47,103 nucleotides of DNA from an uncultured Eudoraea sp. (GTDB lineage: Bacteria; Bacteroidota; Bacteroidia; Flavobacteriales; Flavobacteriaceae). Position numbers and translations under genes: made by a program. Location: contig CAMYJF010000023.1 in NCBI GenBank assembly GCA_947258555.1, forward strand, positions 1 through 47,103, given 5' to 3'. Below are positions 32,149-40,482 of the stretch, piece by piece. Position 1 is the stretch's first letter. Every line of letters starts with the position of its first letter. The notes beneath the pieces were generated by a model. The model did no database searches. It was not told the origin of the DNA and was given only the letters and a program-made list of their open reading frames with translations.

Positions 32149-33081
32149 ATGAAAGACGGTATATACGCAAAATTCAGTACACCAAAAGGTGAGATCCATG
32201 TACAATTAACGCATGATAAAACTCCGGGAACGGTCGGTAACTTTGTTGCCCTCGCTGAGGGGAAGATGAAGAACGCCGTAAGTGAAGAAGGCAGTCCTTA
32301 TTACGACGGCTTAAATTTCCACAGGGTAATTCCTGATTTTATGATCCAGGGTGGATGCCCGATGGGTTCAGGAACAGGTGATCCAGGCTATAAATTCGAT
32401 GATGAGTTTCATCCGGAATTAAGACACGAAAAACCTGGTGTACTTTCCATGGCTAATGCCGGCCCGGGCACCAATGGCAGTCAGTTTTTTATTACTCATA
32501 TCGCCACTCCATGGTTGGATGATAAACACACTGTATTCGGTCATGTTACCGAAGGTCAGTCTGTAGTTGATGCTATAGAGCAAGGAGATATCATTGAAAA
32601 ACTGGAGATCGTTCGTATTGGGGAAGATGCTGTTGCATGGGATGCAATGGGTGCATTCACTTCTTTTGAAAATTCACGAATTGCCAGAGAAGAAGAGGCG
32701 AAGAATAAAGCAGAAGCCGCCATGAAAGACCTGATCGAGGGATTTGAAAAGACAGATTCAGGCTTGTATTACAAGATCGTGAACCAAGGAAATGGGGATG
32801 CCCCAAATAAAGGAGACAAGGTCTCTGTGCATTACGAAGGTAGCCTTGTGACCGGGCAGGTTTTCGATTCTTCCTACCAACGCAAGCAACCCATAGATTT
32901 TCAATTAGGTGTCGGACAGGTAATACCGGGTTGGGACGAAGGTATAGGGCTCCTGAAAGTAGGGGACAAAGCCAAGCTTGTTATTCCATCGGAACTGGGA
33001 TATGGTTCCAGCGGTGCAGGAGGTGTAATACCTCCAAACGCTATCCTTATCTTTGATGTAGAACTCGTAGCCGTTTCTTAG
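32149..33081 (+). CDS. Peptidyl-prolyl isomerase: cyclophilin-FKBP fusion
   Basis: 310 residues. Residues 1-160 form a cyclophilin (FHRVIPDFMIQGG with the catalytic Arg and Phe, PGVLSMANAGPGTNGSQFFIT, TPWLDDKHTVFG). A charged helical linker (about 170-200) joins it to an FKBP domain (KVSVHYEGSLVTGQVFDSSYQRKQPIDF, VIPGWDEGIGLLKVGDKAKLVIPSELGYGSSGAGGVIPPNAILIFDVEL). No signal peptide, so it is cytoplasmic. Two different folds with the same isomerase activity in one chain are known as dual-family immunophilins, including in flavobacteria. Its TAG stop overlaps the stop of a convergent microprotein gene. Confidence 0.95.
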   Translation: MKDGIYAKFSTPKGEIHVQLTHDKTPGTVGNFVALAEGKMKNAVSEEGSPYYDGLNFHRVIPDFMIQGGCPMGSGTGDPGYKFDDEFHPELRHEKPGVLSMANAGPGTNGSQFFITHIATPWLDDKHTVFGHVTEGQSVVDAIEQGDIIEKLEIVRIGEDAVAWDAMGAFTSFENSRIAREEEAKNKAEAAMKDLIEGFEKTDSGLYYKIVNQGNGDAPNKGDKVSVHYEGSLVTGQVFDSSYQRKQPIDFQLGVGQVIPGWDEGIGLLKVGDKAKLVIPSELGYGSSGAGGVIPPNAILIFDVELVAVS

Positions 33082-33167
33082 CGTTTACCCTGACTTACAT
33101 AAGGATAGAGGATCATAACAAAATTTATTACGATCAAGACGATCAACAGGTTAAAAAATGATACCAT
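33078..33167 (-). CDS. Membrane microprotein, MVSFF family (29 residues)
   Basis: 29 residues: MVSFFNLLIVLIVINFVMIL, then YPYVSQGKR. One membrane helix with a short basic tail. The first 20 residues share 12 identities with the 59-residue protein at 17506-17685, while the codons differ, which points to selection on protein. The stop codon overlaps that of the PPIase gene on the other strand by 3 bases (33079-33080 shared in TAA/TAG). The gene is too short for most annotation cut-offs. A -7-like CAAGTTTG lies upstream at about 33226-33233 on this strand (one mismatch). Function unknown. Confidence 0.55.
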   Translation of the reverse strand: MVSFFNLLIVLIVINFVMILYPYVSQGKR

Positions 33168-33274
33168 GGGGATGATTATTTAGCAATCCTTTACTTAGCT
33201 AACAATTGATCTAAGCAATACCCTACTTGCAAACTTGATGTGTCAATAAGGAATTTAATACTCGCGATCATTCT

Positions 33275-33820
33275 ATGGATGCCAAAGCACTCGAAAAGCT
33301 GCGTTACCCAATCGGTAAATTTTCCAGCACTGAAGAAATAAGCAATGAACAGATCAAAGCTTGGGTCCAACAGTTAGATGCATTTCCTGAAAGGCTTGCG
33401 GAATTAGTTACCCCCTTATCTGAGGAACAGTTGGAGACATTATACAGGCCCGAAGGGTGGACCATCAGGCAGGTGATCCATCATGTCTCGGATAGCCATC
33501 ACCATAGTTATATTCGCTTTAAGTGGGCGCTGACTGAAAATAAACCGGTGATCAAACCGTATGATGAGAAAGGATGGGCAGAGTTGCATGACACTAAAAG
33601 TGCACCTATCCAAATGTCACTTGAACATCTGCGAATCGTGCACGCAAAATTGGTATACCTCTTAAGAGGGCTAAATCCTGGTGATCTGGATCGGACATTT
33701 ATACATCCGGACGACGGAAGTACTAGCTCGCTAAAAGAAAATATTGGCCGCTATGTCTGGCATGGCAATCATCACTACGCCCATATCGAAGAAGCCTGTA
33801 AGAGAAATGGGTGGCTCTGA
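33275..33820 (+). CDS. DinB/YfiT family metal-dependent hydrolase-like protein
   Basis: 181 residues, DinB-like four-helix bundle of the YfiT/BstA branch. RYPIGKF near the N-terminus, RPEGWTIRQVIHHVSDSHHHSYIRFK (first His ligand) and the C-terminal RYVWHGNHHYAHIEEA (two His ligands) match the family's three-histidine zinc or nickel site. Related proteins include bacillithiol S-transferases and predicted hydrolases; flavobacteria generally lack the Bacillus context, so substrate is not assigned. It is monocistronic between the PPIase gene and a convergent GNAT gene (1 base from stop to stop). Confidence 0.85.
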   Translation: MDAKALEKLRYPIGKFSSTEEISNEQIKAWVQQLDAFPERLAELVTPLSEEQLETLYRPEGWTIRQVIHHVSDSHHHSYIRFKWALTENKPVIKPYDEKGWAELHDTKSAPIQMSLEHLRIVHAKLVYLLRGLNPGDLDRTFIHPDDGSTSSLKENIGRYVWHGNHHYAHIEEACKRNGWL

Positions 33821-33821
33821 G

Positions 33822-34367
33822 CTATAACGACTTACTCAAAATGCACATAGGTCTTTCTTCTTCTTTAATATTGGTGTAATGCAATCGTTTTTCTCCCAGG
33901 ATATGAAAGCCTTGACTCTGATAAAAATGAAGCGTTCTTCCTTTTTTCATGGTATCTAACCATAGGCTCTTTACTCCTTGATCTCTTAGTAGTTCTTCAA
34001 TTTTCCTCATCACCAAACTGCCAATTCCTTTTCCGGAATAGGAATTGAGTATATAAATTTTTTCAAGTAATACTGAAGGTATTTCGGTGACCAGTTCAGA
34101 GAACTCCTTTGAATTCAATTTGACTATTCCGATGGCCTTTTGATCCAATTCAATAATAAAGTGTGACAGTTTTGGATCTTCAATTTCTAATAGAACTTTC
34201 TCAGGAGTGTAGTAGGTTTCAAAATATTCGGAGGGAATCCCATTCTTCCATAAGTGGAGATAATGTTCATTATATGTTTGCTTACCCAATTGGATGTAAA
34301 GGTCAATATGCCCCTCATCCATAGGTCTCAAGCCTATGGCAGTATCTACATTTATGCCACCTTCCAT
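33822..34367 (-). CDS. GNAT family N-acetyltransferase
   Basis: 181 residues. The GNAT core is visible: ALGLRPMDEGHIDLYIQLG-type beta1-alpha1, VKLNSKEFSE, the acetyl-CoA loop NSYSGKGIGSLVMRKIEELLRDQ (Q/R-x-x-G-x-G/A variant GKGIGS) and SLWLDTMKKGRTLHFYQSQGFHILGE at the end. The start at 34367 overlaps the stop of the thioredoxin-like gene by 16 bases in another frame. An internal ATG at residue 16 is possible but would cut beta1. Acceptor substrate unknown; last gene of a three-gene minus-strand operon. Confidence 0.85.
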   Translation of the reverse strand: MEGGINVDTAIGLRPMDEGHIDLYIQLGKQTYNEHYLHLWKNGIPSEYFETYYTPEKVLLEIEDPKLSHFIIELDQKAIGIVKLNSKEFSELVTEIPSVLLEKIYILNSYSGKGIGSLVMRKIEELLRDQGVKSLWLDTMKKGRTLHFYQSQGFHILGEKRLHYTNIKEEERPMCILSKSL

Positions 34368-34912
34368 TTTATATTACACCCTATGCTGGGTTTTTGATGG
34401 GAATCTACTTGCTTGCCGGATATAACAGCGTCCAGGGCGTTCCGCATATCTGTCGCAGTGACCGCAATACCATTTTCTGGTCTGGAATCGTCCAATTGGC
34501 CACGGTATACCAACTGCAATTCTGCATCGAAGAGATAAAAATCTGGGGTGCAGGCCGCATCATAAGCGGTGGCTACTTCCTGTGATTCATCGTATAGATA
34601 GGGAAATGTAAACCCTTCTTGCAGGGCATTTTCCTTCATCAGTTCCGGACTGTCCTGAGGATAGTTTTCAACATCATTACTAGAGATCGCCACAAAACCA
34701 ATGCCTTTACCCTTGTAGTCCCTGGCGAGTGCTACAATCCCGGCGTTTACATGTTTGACAAACGGACAATGATTACATATGAACATGACTACGGTACCTG
34801 CAGAGCCGGAGAGTTCATTTAAAGTCAGCGAGGTACCCGAAATGGTATCAGGTAAATTAAAATCAGGAGCTTTAGTCCCTAAGGGCATCATATTACTTGG
34901 AGTTCTTGCCAT
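34352..34912 (-). CDS. Thioredoxin/AhpC-like redox protein
   Basis: 186 residues with a thioredoxin fold of the AhpC/TSA-Redoxin type. PLGTKAPDFNLPDTISG begins the fold; the active site is FICNHCPFVKHV (Cys47-x-x-Cys50), then VAISSNDVENYPQDSPELMKENA, the cis-Pro region AACTPDFYLFD, and LVYRGQLDDSRP. Cytoplasmic, no signal. The CNHC motif rather than a single peroxidatic Cys suggests disulfide oxidoreductase rather than peroxidase activity. The VOC gene ends 3 bases upstream; the GNAT gene overlaps its 3' end. Confidence 0.88.
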   Translation of the reverse strand: MARTPSNMMPLGTKAPDFNLPDTISGTSLTLNELSGSAGTVVMFICNHCPFVKHVNAGIVALARDYKGKGIGFVAISSNDVENYPQDSPELMKENALQEGFTFPYLYDESQEVATAYDAACTPDFYLFDAELQLVYRGQLDDSRPENGIAVTATDMRNALDAVISGKQVDSHQKPSIGCNIKWKVA

Positions 34913-34915
34913 TGC

Positions 34916-35308
34916 TTACTTGTTTTTATGTGTGACGATCCACCATAAGTTGCCAGATGAATCTTGCACCCCCCCATATCTATCTCCATGAGGAAAATCC
35001 TGAGGTTCCATTCTAGAGGTTGCTCCTTCAGATAGTGCACTCGCATACGCTTGGTCGCAATTTGGGACATAAACATACAAACTACCCGGAACTGACTTGA
35101 ATTCTTCCGTTGGTTCTCCCATCATAATTACAGAATCCCCAATAACAATCTCTGCATGCATAACGCTGCCGTCATCCCTCATCTTCGGTTCACCGCGTAA
35201 TTCGGCTCCAAATACCTTTTGCAGGAAGGGAATAAGAGATGATACCCCCGATACGATCAAATAAGGAGTTACCCGATGGAGTCCGAATGGATTTAAACTT
35301 TCACTCAT
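34916..35308 (-). CDS. VOC superfamily protein (glyoxalase/PhnB-like)
   Basis: 130 residues of the vicinal oxygen chelate fold, the PhnB-type with VTPYLIVSGVSSLIPFLQKVFGAEL, HAEIVIGDSVIMMGEP (metal ligand region), and DFPHGDRYGGVQDSSGNLWWIVTH at the end. Family roles include glyoxalase, dioxygenase and resistance proteins; this branch is generally unassigned. First gene of the operon with the thioredoxin-like and GNAT genes. The start at 35308 gives the full beta-alpha-beta module. Confidence 0.88.
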   Translation of the reverse strand: MSESLNPFGLHRVTPYLIVSGVSSLIPFLQKVFGAELRGEPKMRDDGSVMHAEIVIGDSVIMMGEPTEEFKSVPGSLYVYVPNCDQAYASALSEGATSRMEPQDFPHGDRYGGVQDSSGNLWWIVTHKNK

Positions 35309-35460
35309 TGCCTTGGATTACTATTAATTGATCTAATAAAGGTAATTCATTTGTCAATATTCGTATAACATAAGAAGCTACTAATTGCCGTTGATATCTT
35401 TTCTTGCATTTGCCATAAGAATTTGCGTATTTCAATCTTTAATAAACAACCTTACCTACC

Positions 35461-36378
35461 ATGCAACCTGAACTTGATAAGGTCCAAATGGTCTTGTCCA
35501 CGGAAACTTTGTGGATCTTGAATACGGCCCTGGCATTGATCATGTTTGGTGTTGCCCTGAACCTTAAAGTTTCTGATTTTGGAAGGCTTATCAATCAACC
35601 TAAATCCGTGTTAGTTGGTGTAAGCAGTCAGTTTATTATGCTGCCTTTGGTTACGCTTGGTTTAGTATATCTCATCGATCCATATCCGAGTATTGCACTC
35701 GGTATGTTTATGGTAGCTGCTTGTCCTGGTGGGGTTGTTTCAAATTTTTTCTCTCATTTGGCAAAGGGAAATGCTGCACTTTCAATAAGTCTCACAGCAA
35801 TTGCTACACCATTAGCCATTATAATGACTCCTCTAATTTTAACTATTCTGGGATCTTCTTATCCGCCAACTGCAAGCCTTCTAAGGGGCATATCAATATC
35901 CCCAATAGAAATAGGAAAACTTGTAGGATTATTATTAGGCGTCCCAATTATTGCCGGGATGTTCGTACATTACAAATGGCCTCATTTTGCACAAAAGATA
36001 CGGTCACCGTTTAAAATAGGTTCTGTCATTTTTTTGATCCTTCTGATCCTATTTGTCATTTATGATAATAGGTACATATTTATGGATAATGCATCCTTGG
36101 TTATTGGCCTGGTCCTCTTACATAACTTTGCTGCATTGGCGACCGGATTCAGTTGGGGTAAAATTTGGGCTTTAGTACCTCAAGATGTGCGTTCGCTCAC
36201 AATAGAAACCGGCATTCAAAATTGTGGCCTTGCACTGCTCTTAATCCTCACTTTTTTCAAGGAACTAGGGGGAATGGCTGTATTAGCGGCTATATGGGGT
36301 ATATGGCATCTTATATCAGGCTTGTTAATCGCCAGTAGCTGGTCAAGATTCCCCATAAATAAAAGTTCTATGGTTTGA
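35461..36378 (+). CDS. Bile acid:sodium symporter family protein
   Basis: 305 residues, about nine to ten membrane helices. The N-terminal half shows LALIMFGVALNLKVSDFGRL and AACPGGVVSNFFSHLAKGNAALSISLTAIATPLAIIMTP, and the C-terminal half SLTIETGIQNCGLALLLILTFF, typical of the ASBT/BASS fold with its two crossed discontinuous helices. Members carry bile acids, pantothenate, pyruvate or other organic anions with Na+. In a marine bacterium a true bile acid is unlikely, so the substrate is open. The acyltransferase gene starts 8 bases downstream. Confidence 0.9.
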   Translation: MQPELDKVQMVLSTETLWILNTALALIMFGVALNLKVSDFGRLINQPKSVLVGVSSQFIMLPLVTLGLVYLIDPYPSIALGMFMVAACPGGVVSNFFSHLAKGNAALSISLTAIATPLAIIMTPLILTILGSSYPPTASLLRGISISPIEIGKLVGLLLGVPIIAGMFVHYKWPHFAQKIRSPFKIGSVIFLILLILFVIYDNRYIFMDNASLVIGLVLLHNFAALATGFSWGKIWALVPQDVRSLTIETGIQNCGLALLLILTFFKELGGMAVLAAIWGIWHLISGLLIASSWSRFPINKSSMV

Positions 36379-36386
36379 GATCATTT

Positions 36387-37412
36387 ATGTACATAGTGGT
36401 AAAGTATATTGCCCAGCTGGCTCTATTTCTCTATTATAAACGTATAGAACTACTTCATACAGATCGCATTCCCAAAAGTGGCCCGATCCTTTTTCTTCCC
36501 AACCATCAAAATGCCTTGATGGATCCCCTGGTTATGGCAGCTTATTCAAAGCGTAAACCCTTTTTCCTGACACGTTCCGATGTGTTTGCCAATAGTATCC
36601 TACGCGCTTTTTTTGGCTTCTTACAAATGATGCCTATTTACAGAATGCGTGACGGCCGGTCTAAACTGAGCAATAACGAAGCCATTTTTAAGCGTTGCTC
36701 TGATATACTTTTAAGCGGAAAATCCCTAGTAATATTCCCGGAAGGCAACCATAATATTCAAAGGAGGATTAGACCCTTAAGTAAGGGGTTTACCCGATTC
36801 CTTTTTGGAAGCCTGGAGCGAGATCCTGAGTTTAATCCTGCATTGATCCCGGTAGGGGTGAATTATCAGCAAGCGTCCGGATTTCCTGATAGCGCTGTAT
36901 TATATTTTGGAACTGCCGTTGATTTCCAGGATGTACTTGTACCGGACGATATGCAACAAACTATTCTAAAAACTAAAGAAGCGTTATTTGCTCAATTAGT
37001 TCAATTGACGTCTCATATTGGAGACGAAGTGCACTATGATGAGATCCTGGATAGATTAGAAGGGCGAAACACAGATTTTACCGATCCGATCGCTGTCAAC
37101 AAGTTGATTGAATCCTGGCAGGATCTGCCGAAAAACCCGGGAGTAAAAACAGCATTCATTCTAAAAGCCTGGGATATAGTTTTTAGTAGCTTAAATTTCC
37201 CGATGATCGTCTTATGGCGATTAGGCCCAAAACGCCTCGTGCCTGAAATAGAATTTACAGCAACATTCCGATTCTTGTATTCGGTGGTGATATATCCACT
37301 TACCTACGCCTTAGGTTTTGTCTTGCTCAAATCGCTGATTTCCTGGGAGTATGCCCTTGCTTTTATACTAGGGCACATCCTGCATAACCTCCTCTATGTA
37401 AAATTGCGCTGA
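36387..37412 (+). CDS. PlsC-like lysophospholipid acyltransferase
   Basis: 341 residues from ATG 36387 (the frame is open to TTG 36375, which I reject because it lies in the preceding stop). The catalytic region reads LPNHQNALMDPLV: the His and Asp are five residues apart rather than the usual four of HX4D, as seen in other Bacteroidetes. Further motifs are IYRMRDG and VIFPEGNHN, where Asn follows EG in place of the usual Thr. Two hydrophobic segments at the C-terminus anchor it in the membrane. It should transfer acyl chains to a glycerol-phosphate-type acceptor, but exact substrate is unclear. Confidence 0.85.
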   Translation: MYIVVKYIAQLALFLYYKRIELLHTDRIPKSGPILFLPNHQNALMDPLVMAAYSKRKPFFLTRSDVFANSILRAFFGFLQMMPIYRMRDGRSKLSNNEAIFKRCSDILLSGKSLVIFPEGNHNIQRRIRPLSKGFTRFLFGSLERDPEFNPALIPVGVNYQQASGFPDSAVLYFGTAVDFQDVLVPDDMQQTILKTKEALFAQLVQLTSHIGDEVHYDEILDRLEGRNTDFTDPIAVNKLIESWQDLPKNPGVKTAFILKAWDIVFSSLNFPMIVLWRLGPKRLVPEIEFTATFRFLYSVVIYPLTYALGFVLLKSLISWEYALAFILGHILHNLLYVKLR

Positions 37413-37416
37413 TTCA

Positions 37417-39945
37417 TTACATCATATTCCCAAAGAAGATCGCATTCATCAGCAATTTATTCGTCCCATACCAAAAAGCCCGGAAGTTGGTGTTATCAGT
37501 GAATAGGATAACTCTTCCCTTGCCGAGTCGCTTTGCTCTAAAGGGAACACTATTCTTAAGAAGTTCCAGGTTTTCTTCGGAAATATATCCGCTTAACAAC
37601 GGATCAGATGTATACTGGATAGGATTGTCATAACTATTTTTGAGGGGCTCTATGTAAATATTGGAATTCCTGAACAGGGCCAGATTCTCGTTTTTGTAGC
37701 CAAAGTTCACAGGGTGTGAACGATCTATCTTCGCTTCAAAAATGGCTCCGCCTGTTACTTGTGCCCCCAGGTATTCATTCTTCTCATCATAGGCAATATC
37801 TTTTGCTACCAGGGTGTCTTTTTTGAACTTCAACTTCATCAACTCATTAGAATTCAACCAATTAGCAACACTTCTATAGCCAATTAAGGTGCCTCCCTGC
37901 TTAACCCAATTTTTTAATTTCTCTGCAGCAGATTTTGAAAGACCTGATGATCCCCACGTACTGGGGATAATGATATCGGTATACGAACTCAGGTCGACAG
38001 AACGGAAATATTTCAGGTCGATCTTGGTGATCTTCATATCATATCGTGTGTCAAAAAGATGCCAGATCTCGCCGGCATCATAGGCCCGAATCCCATTCCC
38101 GACCAGGACGGCTACCTTTTGTTTTTTCACAGGATCAAAATCATTGCTTCCCAGGTCAATGCCCCGGGTAATACCGGTATTTACTCCTGTGATCTTAATT
38201 TGTGAATCCCGGGCTACTTCCTGCAAGAAAGTATGAAGCGCATCGACATCTAATTTTTGATTTTGCACGGGGATCATAATAGTCCCGTAGTCATAGGTAA
38301 CATCGTTTAATGTGAAAGGAGATTTGGCAACCTTAGCGCGCAAGCCTTTTTGAACGATCTTATGCAGAGCTTTTGGTGTGTAATATTCATGCCATTCAAA
38401 TAAATAGGCATAGGCACTTTTATTTACCACGGCACCCTGAGGCTTTTCTAGTTTTTCTATAACAGCCCCCCCATTAGACAAGCTGGATACTTCGGCATAG
38501 TCGACATTGAAAGCCAATGGAAATGTCCAGGCTGAGATATCATAGAATAGACTGTCTGTAAAAGTGGTACGCTTTTCAAACATGGCTTTTATGAGTCGGT
38601 AATTCTTCTGATCCATAGGTACCACGTAACTATTACCCTGGGTAAATTGTTTGCCCTGAATGGTGCTATTACCGGCTAACTCATGGATCCTGATCTTATG
38701 ACGCTCCATGATCTCGGCTAAATGCCAGGCTTTACTGGCGTCCTTGCTGTCTCCAAAGACAATAGCCTTCGTTTTGGAGCGAGCAGACTCGGTACGCATA
38801 TCACTAAAATATTGCCTCTGAAAATCCAGCAATTTAGTGCGCATATTATATCCTGCTTCTATGGTGGATAAGGCAGCCGTAAATTGATTTCGTATGGTAA
38901 ATGGAAAAGTGAGAATACCATTTTCGCTTTCCTGTATGTGTCCTCTTGAACTTCCCTGTTCAAATAAGATCCCAATGCTTCCATTCACATCAGGGAAGGT
39001 TGATCCTTTCCCATAATAATAATCGTCATAATTCTCCTCAGAATAATAGAGTGATCCTATCTTATCCAGGGCTTTTGCATGATATGTAGCTACTTCACGT
39101 GTAAGTTCCTGATTTAATTTTGGTGTTAGAGGGTGAACACGGGTAGGCTCTCCGGGTTGAAAGAAAAAGGTAGAATTGGTACCCATTTCATGATGATCCG
39201 TAAGGATATTTGGCATCCAGGCATGAAACGATTTTATACGTGCCCTGCTTTCGGGAAGTTGTACGGGCAGCCAGTCGCGATTCATGTCAAACCAATAGTG
39301 ATTGGTCCTGCCACCGGGCCAGACCTCGTGGTACTCCCGTTCATTTTTGTCCGGGTTTAGATGGATGCTCTTATTCATATTGGCCCAATATGCGAAGCGC
39401 TGAAGTCCGTCCGGGTTAAAAGAAGGATCCATCAGAATAACCATGTTGTCCAGCATGGAATCTATTTCTGGTCCCTGTGCTGCTGCCAGGTAATACGCAT
39501 AAGCCAAGCCGGCATTAGCCCCACTGGGTTCGTTCCCATGGATTGAAAACCCTTGGTAAACCACAACAGGCATTTGACTGGTGTCTAACTGAGCCCCACC
39601 ACTTTCTGAAAGCGCTACATGATCCTTTTTGATCTCCTCTATGCGCGAGTGATTGGCCGGTGATGTAATTGTGAGCAATAATATGGGTCGGCCTTCAAAG
39701 GTGGCACCCCGGTTCTCTATACTGATCCTGTCACTTTCCTTTGCCAGGGTTTGCATATAGAACATAAGTTTATCATGTGTTACATGCCATTCACCAACTT
39801 CATGCCCAATAACCTCTTTGGGAGTAGGTATACTACTGTCATAGGAAATATTTTGTGGTAAGTAATAAGAAAGATCAGCTTGTTTTTCTTGAGTAAAACC
39901 TGCAAGGCTCATGCATAGCCCCAGTATCAATATGGTTTTTTTCAT
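37417..39945 (-). CDS. Secreted M14 family zinc carboxypeptidase
   Basis: 842 residues with signal peptide (MKKTILILGLCMSLAGFTQE). The peptidase M14 domain (about 50-360) has IHGNEPSGANAG (zinc His and Glu), NPDGLQRF, NMNRDWLPVQLPESRA (substrate Arg), TDHHEMGTNSTFFFQPG (third zinc His) and FEQGSSRG (catalytic Glu). The C-terminal 250 residues contain a glutamine-amidotransferase-like fold (DIIIPSTWGSSGLSKSAAEKLKNWVKQGGTLIGY) without obvious catalytic residues. It acts outside the cytoplasm on peptides. Large two-part M14 proteins of this build are common in Bacteroidetes. Confidence 0.92.
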   Translation of the reverse strand: MKKTILILGLCMSLAGFTQEKQADLSYYLPQNISYDSSIPTPKEVIGHEVGEWHVTHDKLMFYMQTLAKESDRISIENRGATFEGRPILLLTITSPANHSRIEEIKKDHVALSESGGAQLDTSQMPVVVYQGFSIHGNEPSGANAGLAYAYYLAAAQGPEIDSMLDNMVILMDPSFNPDGLQRFAYWANMNKSIHLNPDKNEREYHEVWPGGRTNHYWFDMNRDWLPVQLPESRARIKSFHAWMPNILTDHHEMGTNSTFFFQPGEPTRVHPLTPKLNQELTREVATYHAKALDKIGSLYYSEENYDDYYYGKGSTFPDVNGSIGILFEQGSSRGHIQESENGILTFPFTIRNQFTAALSTIEAGYNMRTKLLDFQRQYFSDMRTESARSKTKAIVFGDSKDASKAWHLAEIMERHKIRIHELAGNSTIQGKQFTQGNSYVVPMDQKNYRLIKAMFEKRTTFTDSLFYDISAWTFPLAFNVDYAEVSSLSNGGAVIEKLEKPQGAVVNKSAYAYLFEWHEYYTPKALHKIVQKGLRAKVAKSPFTLNDVTYDYGTIMIPVQNQKLDVDALHTFLQEVARDSQIKITGVNTGITRGIDLGSNDFDPVKKQKVAVLVGNGIRAYDAGEIWHLFDTRYDMKITKIDLKYFRSVDLSSYTDIIIPSTWGSSGLSKSAAEKLKNWVKQGGTLIGYRSVANWLNSNELMKLKFKKDTLVAKDIAYDEKNEYLGAQVTGGAIFEAKIDRSHPVNFGYKNENLALFRNSNIYIEPLKNSYDNPIQYTSDPLLSGYISEENLELLKNSVPFRAKRLGKGRVILFTDNTNFRAFWYGTNKLLMNAIFFGNMM

Positions 39946-39985
39946 CGTAGCTCTTTGTTTGCATTTAAAGGTAAGTAATATGAAT

Positions 39986-40015
39986 AAAAAAACGGCCCTG
40001 AAAAAAGGCCGTTTT
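39986..40015 (-). terminator. Terminator of the DUF3276 gene
   Basis: AAAACGGCC (39989-39997) pairs with GGCCGTTTT (40007-40015) across a 9-base loop; on minus, the 3' side runs into TTTTTATTC. It separates the DUF3276 gene from the M14 peptidase gene on the same strand. Confidence 0.75.
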
Positions 40016-40034
40016 ATACGTTGTTTTAGACTGA

Positions 40035-40406
40035 CTAAATATCGTCAAAATCTACATCGGTAAAGTTATCGGTAGATTTCATTTCGCCATTCTCGCTTGG
40101 TTCTTCTTTCTTAAAATCTTTTTGGTGACGTTCAGATATCACTTCCAATCCCTTTTCTTCAATAATATAGTCCATCATCTCTGACATGATCTCCCGGAAG
40201 GATTGGAAATCTTCCTTGTAGAGATAGATCTTGTGTTTCTTATAATGAAAAGACCCGTCTTCATGCGTAAATTTCTTGCTTTCCGTCAAAGTAAGGTAGT
40301 AATCTCCGGCTTTTGTACTGCGTACATCAAAGAAATATGTTCTTCTGCCAGCACGTAAAACCTTTGAATATATCTCTTCCTGATCCATTAAATCTTTATC
40401 CCCCAT
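40035..40406 (-). CDS. DUF3276 PUR-alpha-like nucleic-acid-binding protein
   Basis: 123 residues. The core IYSKVLRAGRRTYFFDVRSTKAGDYYLTLTESKKF and SFHYKKHKIYLYKEDFQSFREIMSEMMDYI is the PUR repeat fold (DUF3276), known from the Borrelia PUR-alpha-like protein that binds single-stranded nucleic acid. A disordered acidic tail follows (EPSENGEMKSTDNFTDVDFDDI). Start 40406 is used; ATG at 40388 is a possible alternative. Probably a cytoplasmic RNA- or ssDNA-binding protein; targets unknown. Separated from the ABC exporter gene by 76 bases. Confidence 0.88.
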   Translation of the reverse strand: MGDKDLMDQEEIYSKVLRAGRRTYFFDVRSTKAGDYYLTLTESKKFTHEDGSFHYKKHKIYLYKEDFQSFREIMSEMMDYIIEEKGLEVISERHQKDFKKEEPSENGEMKSTDNFTDVDFDDI

Positions 40407-40482
40407 GAGTTCTTTTTGAGTGGTTATTTTGAAAAAAACGAACTCAAATATTAATAAAAAAAGCTAATTCACCAACTAATTG

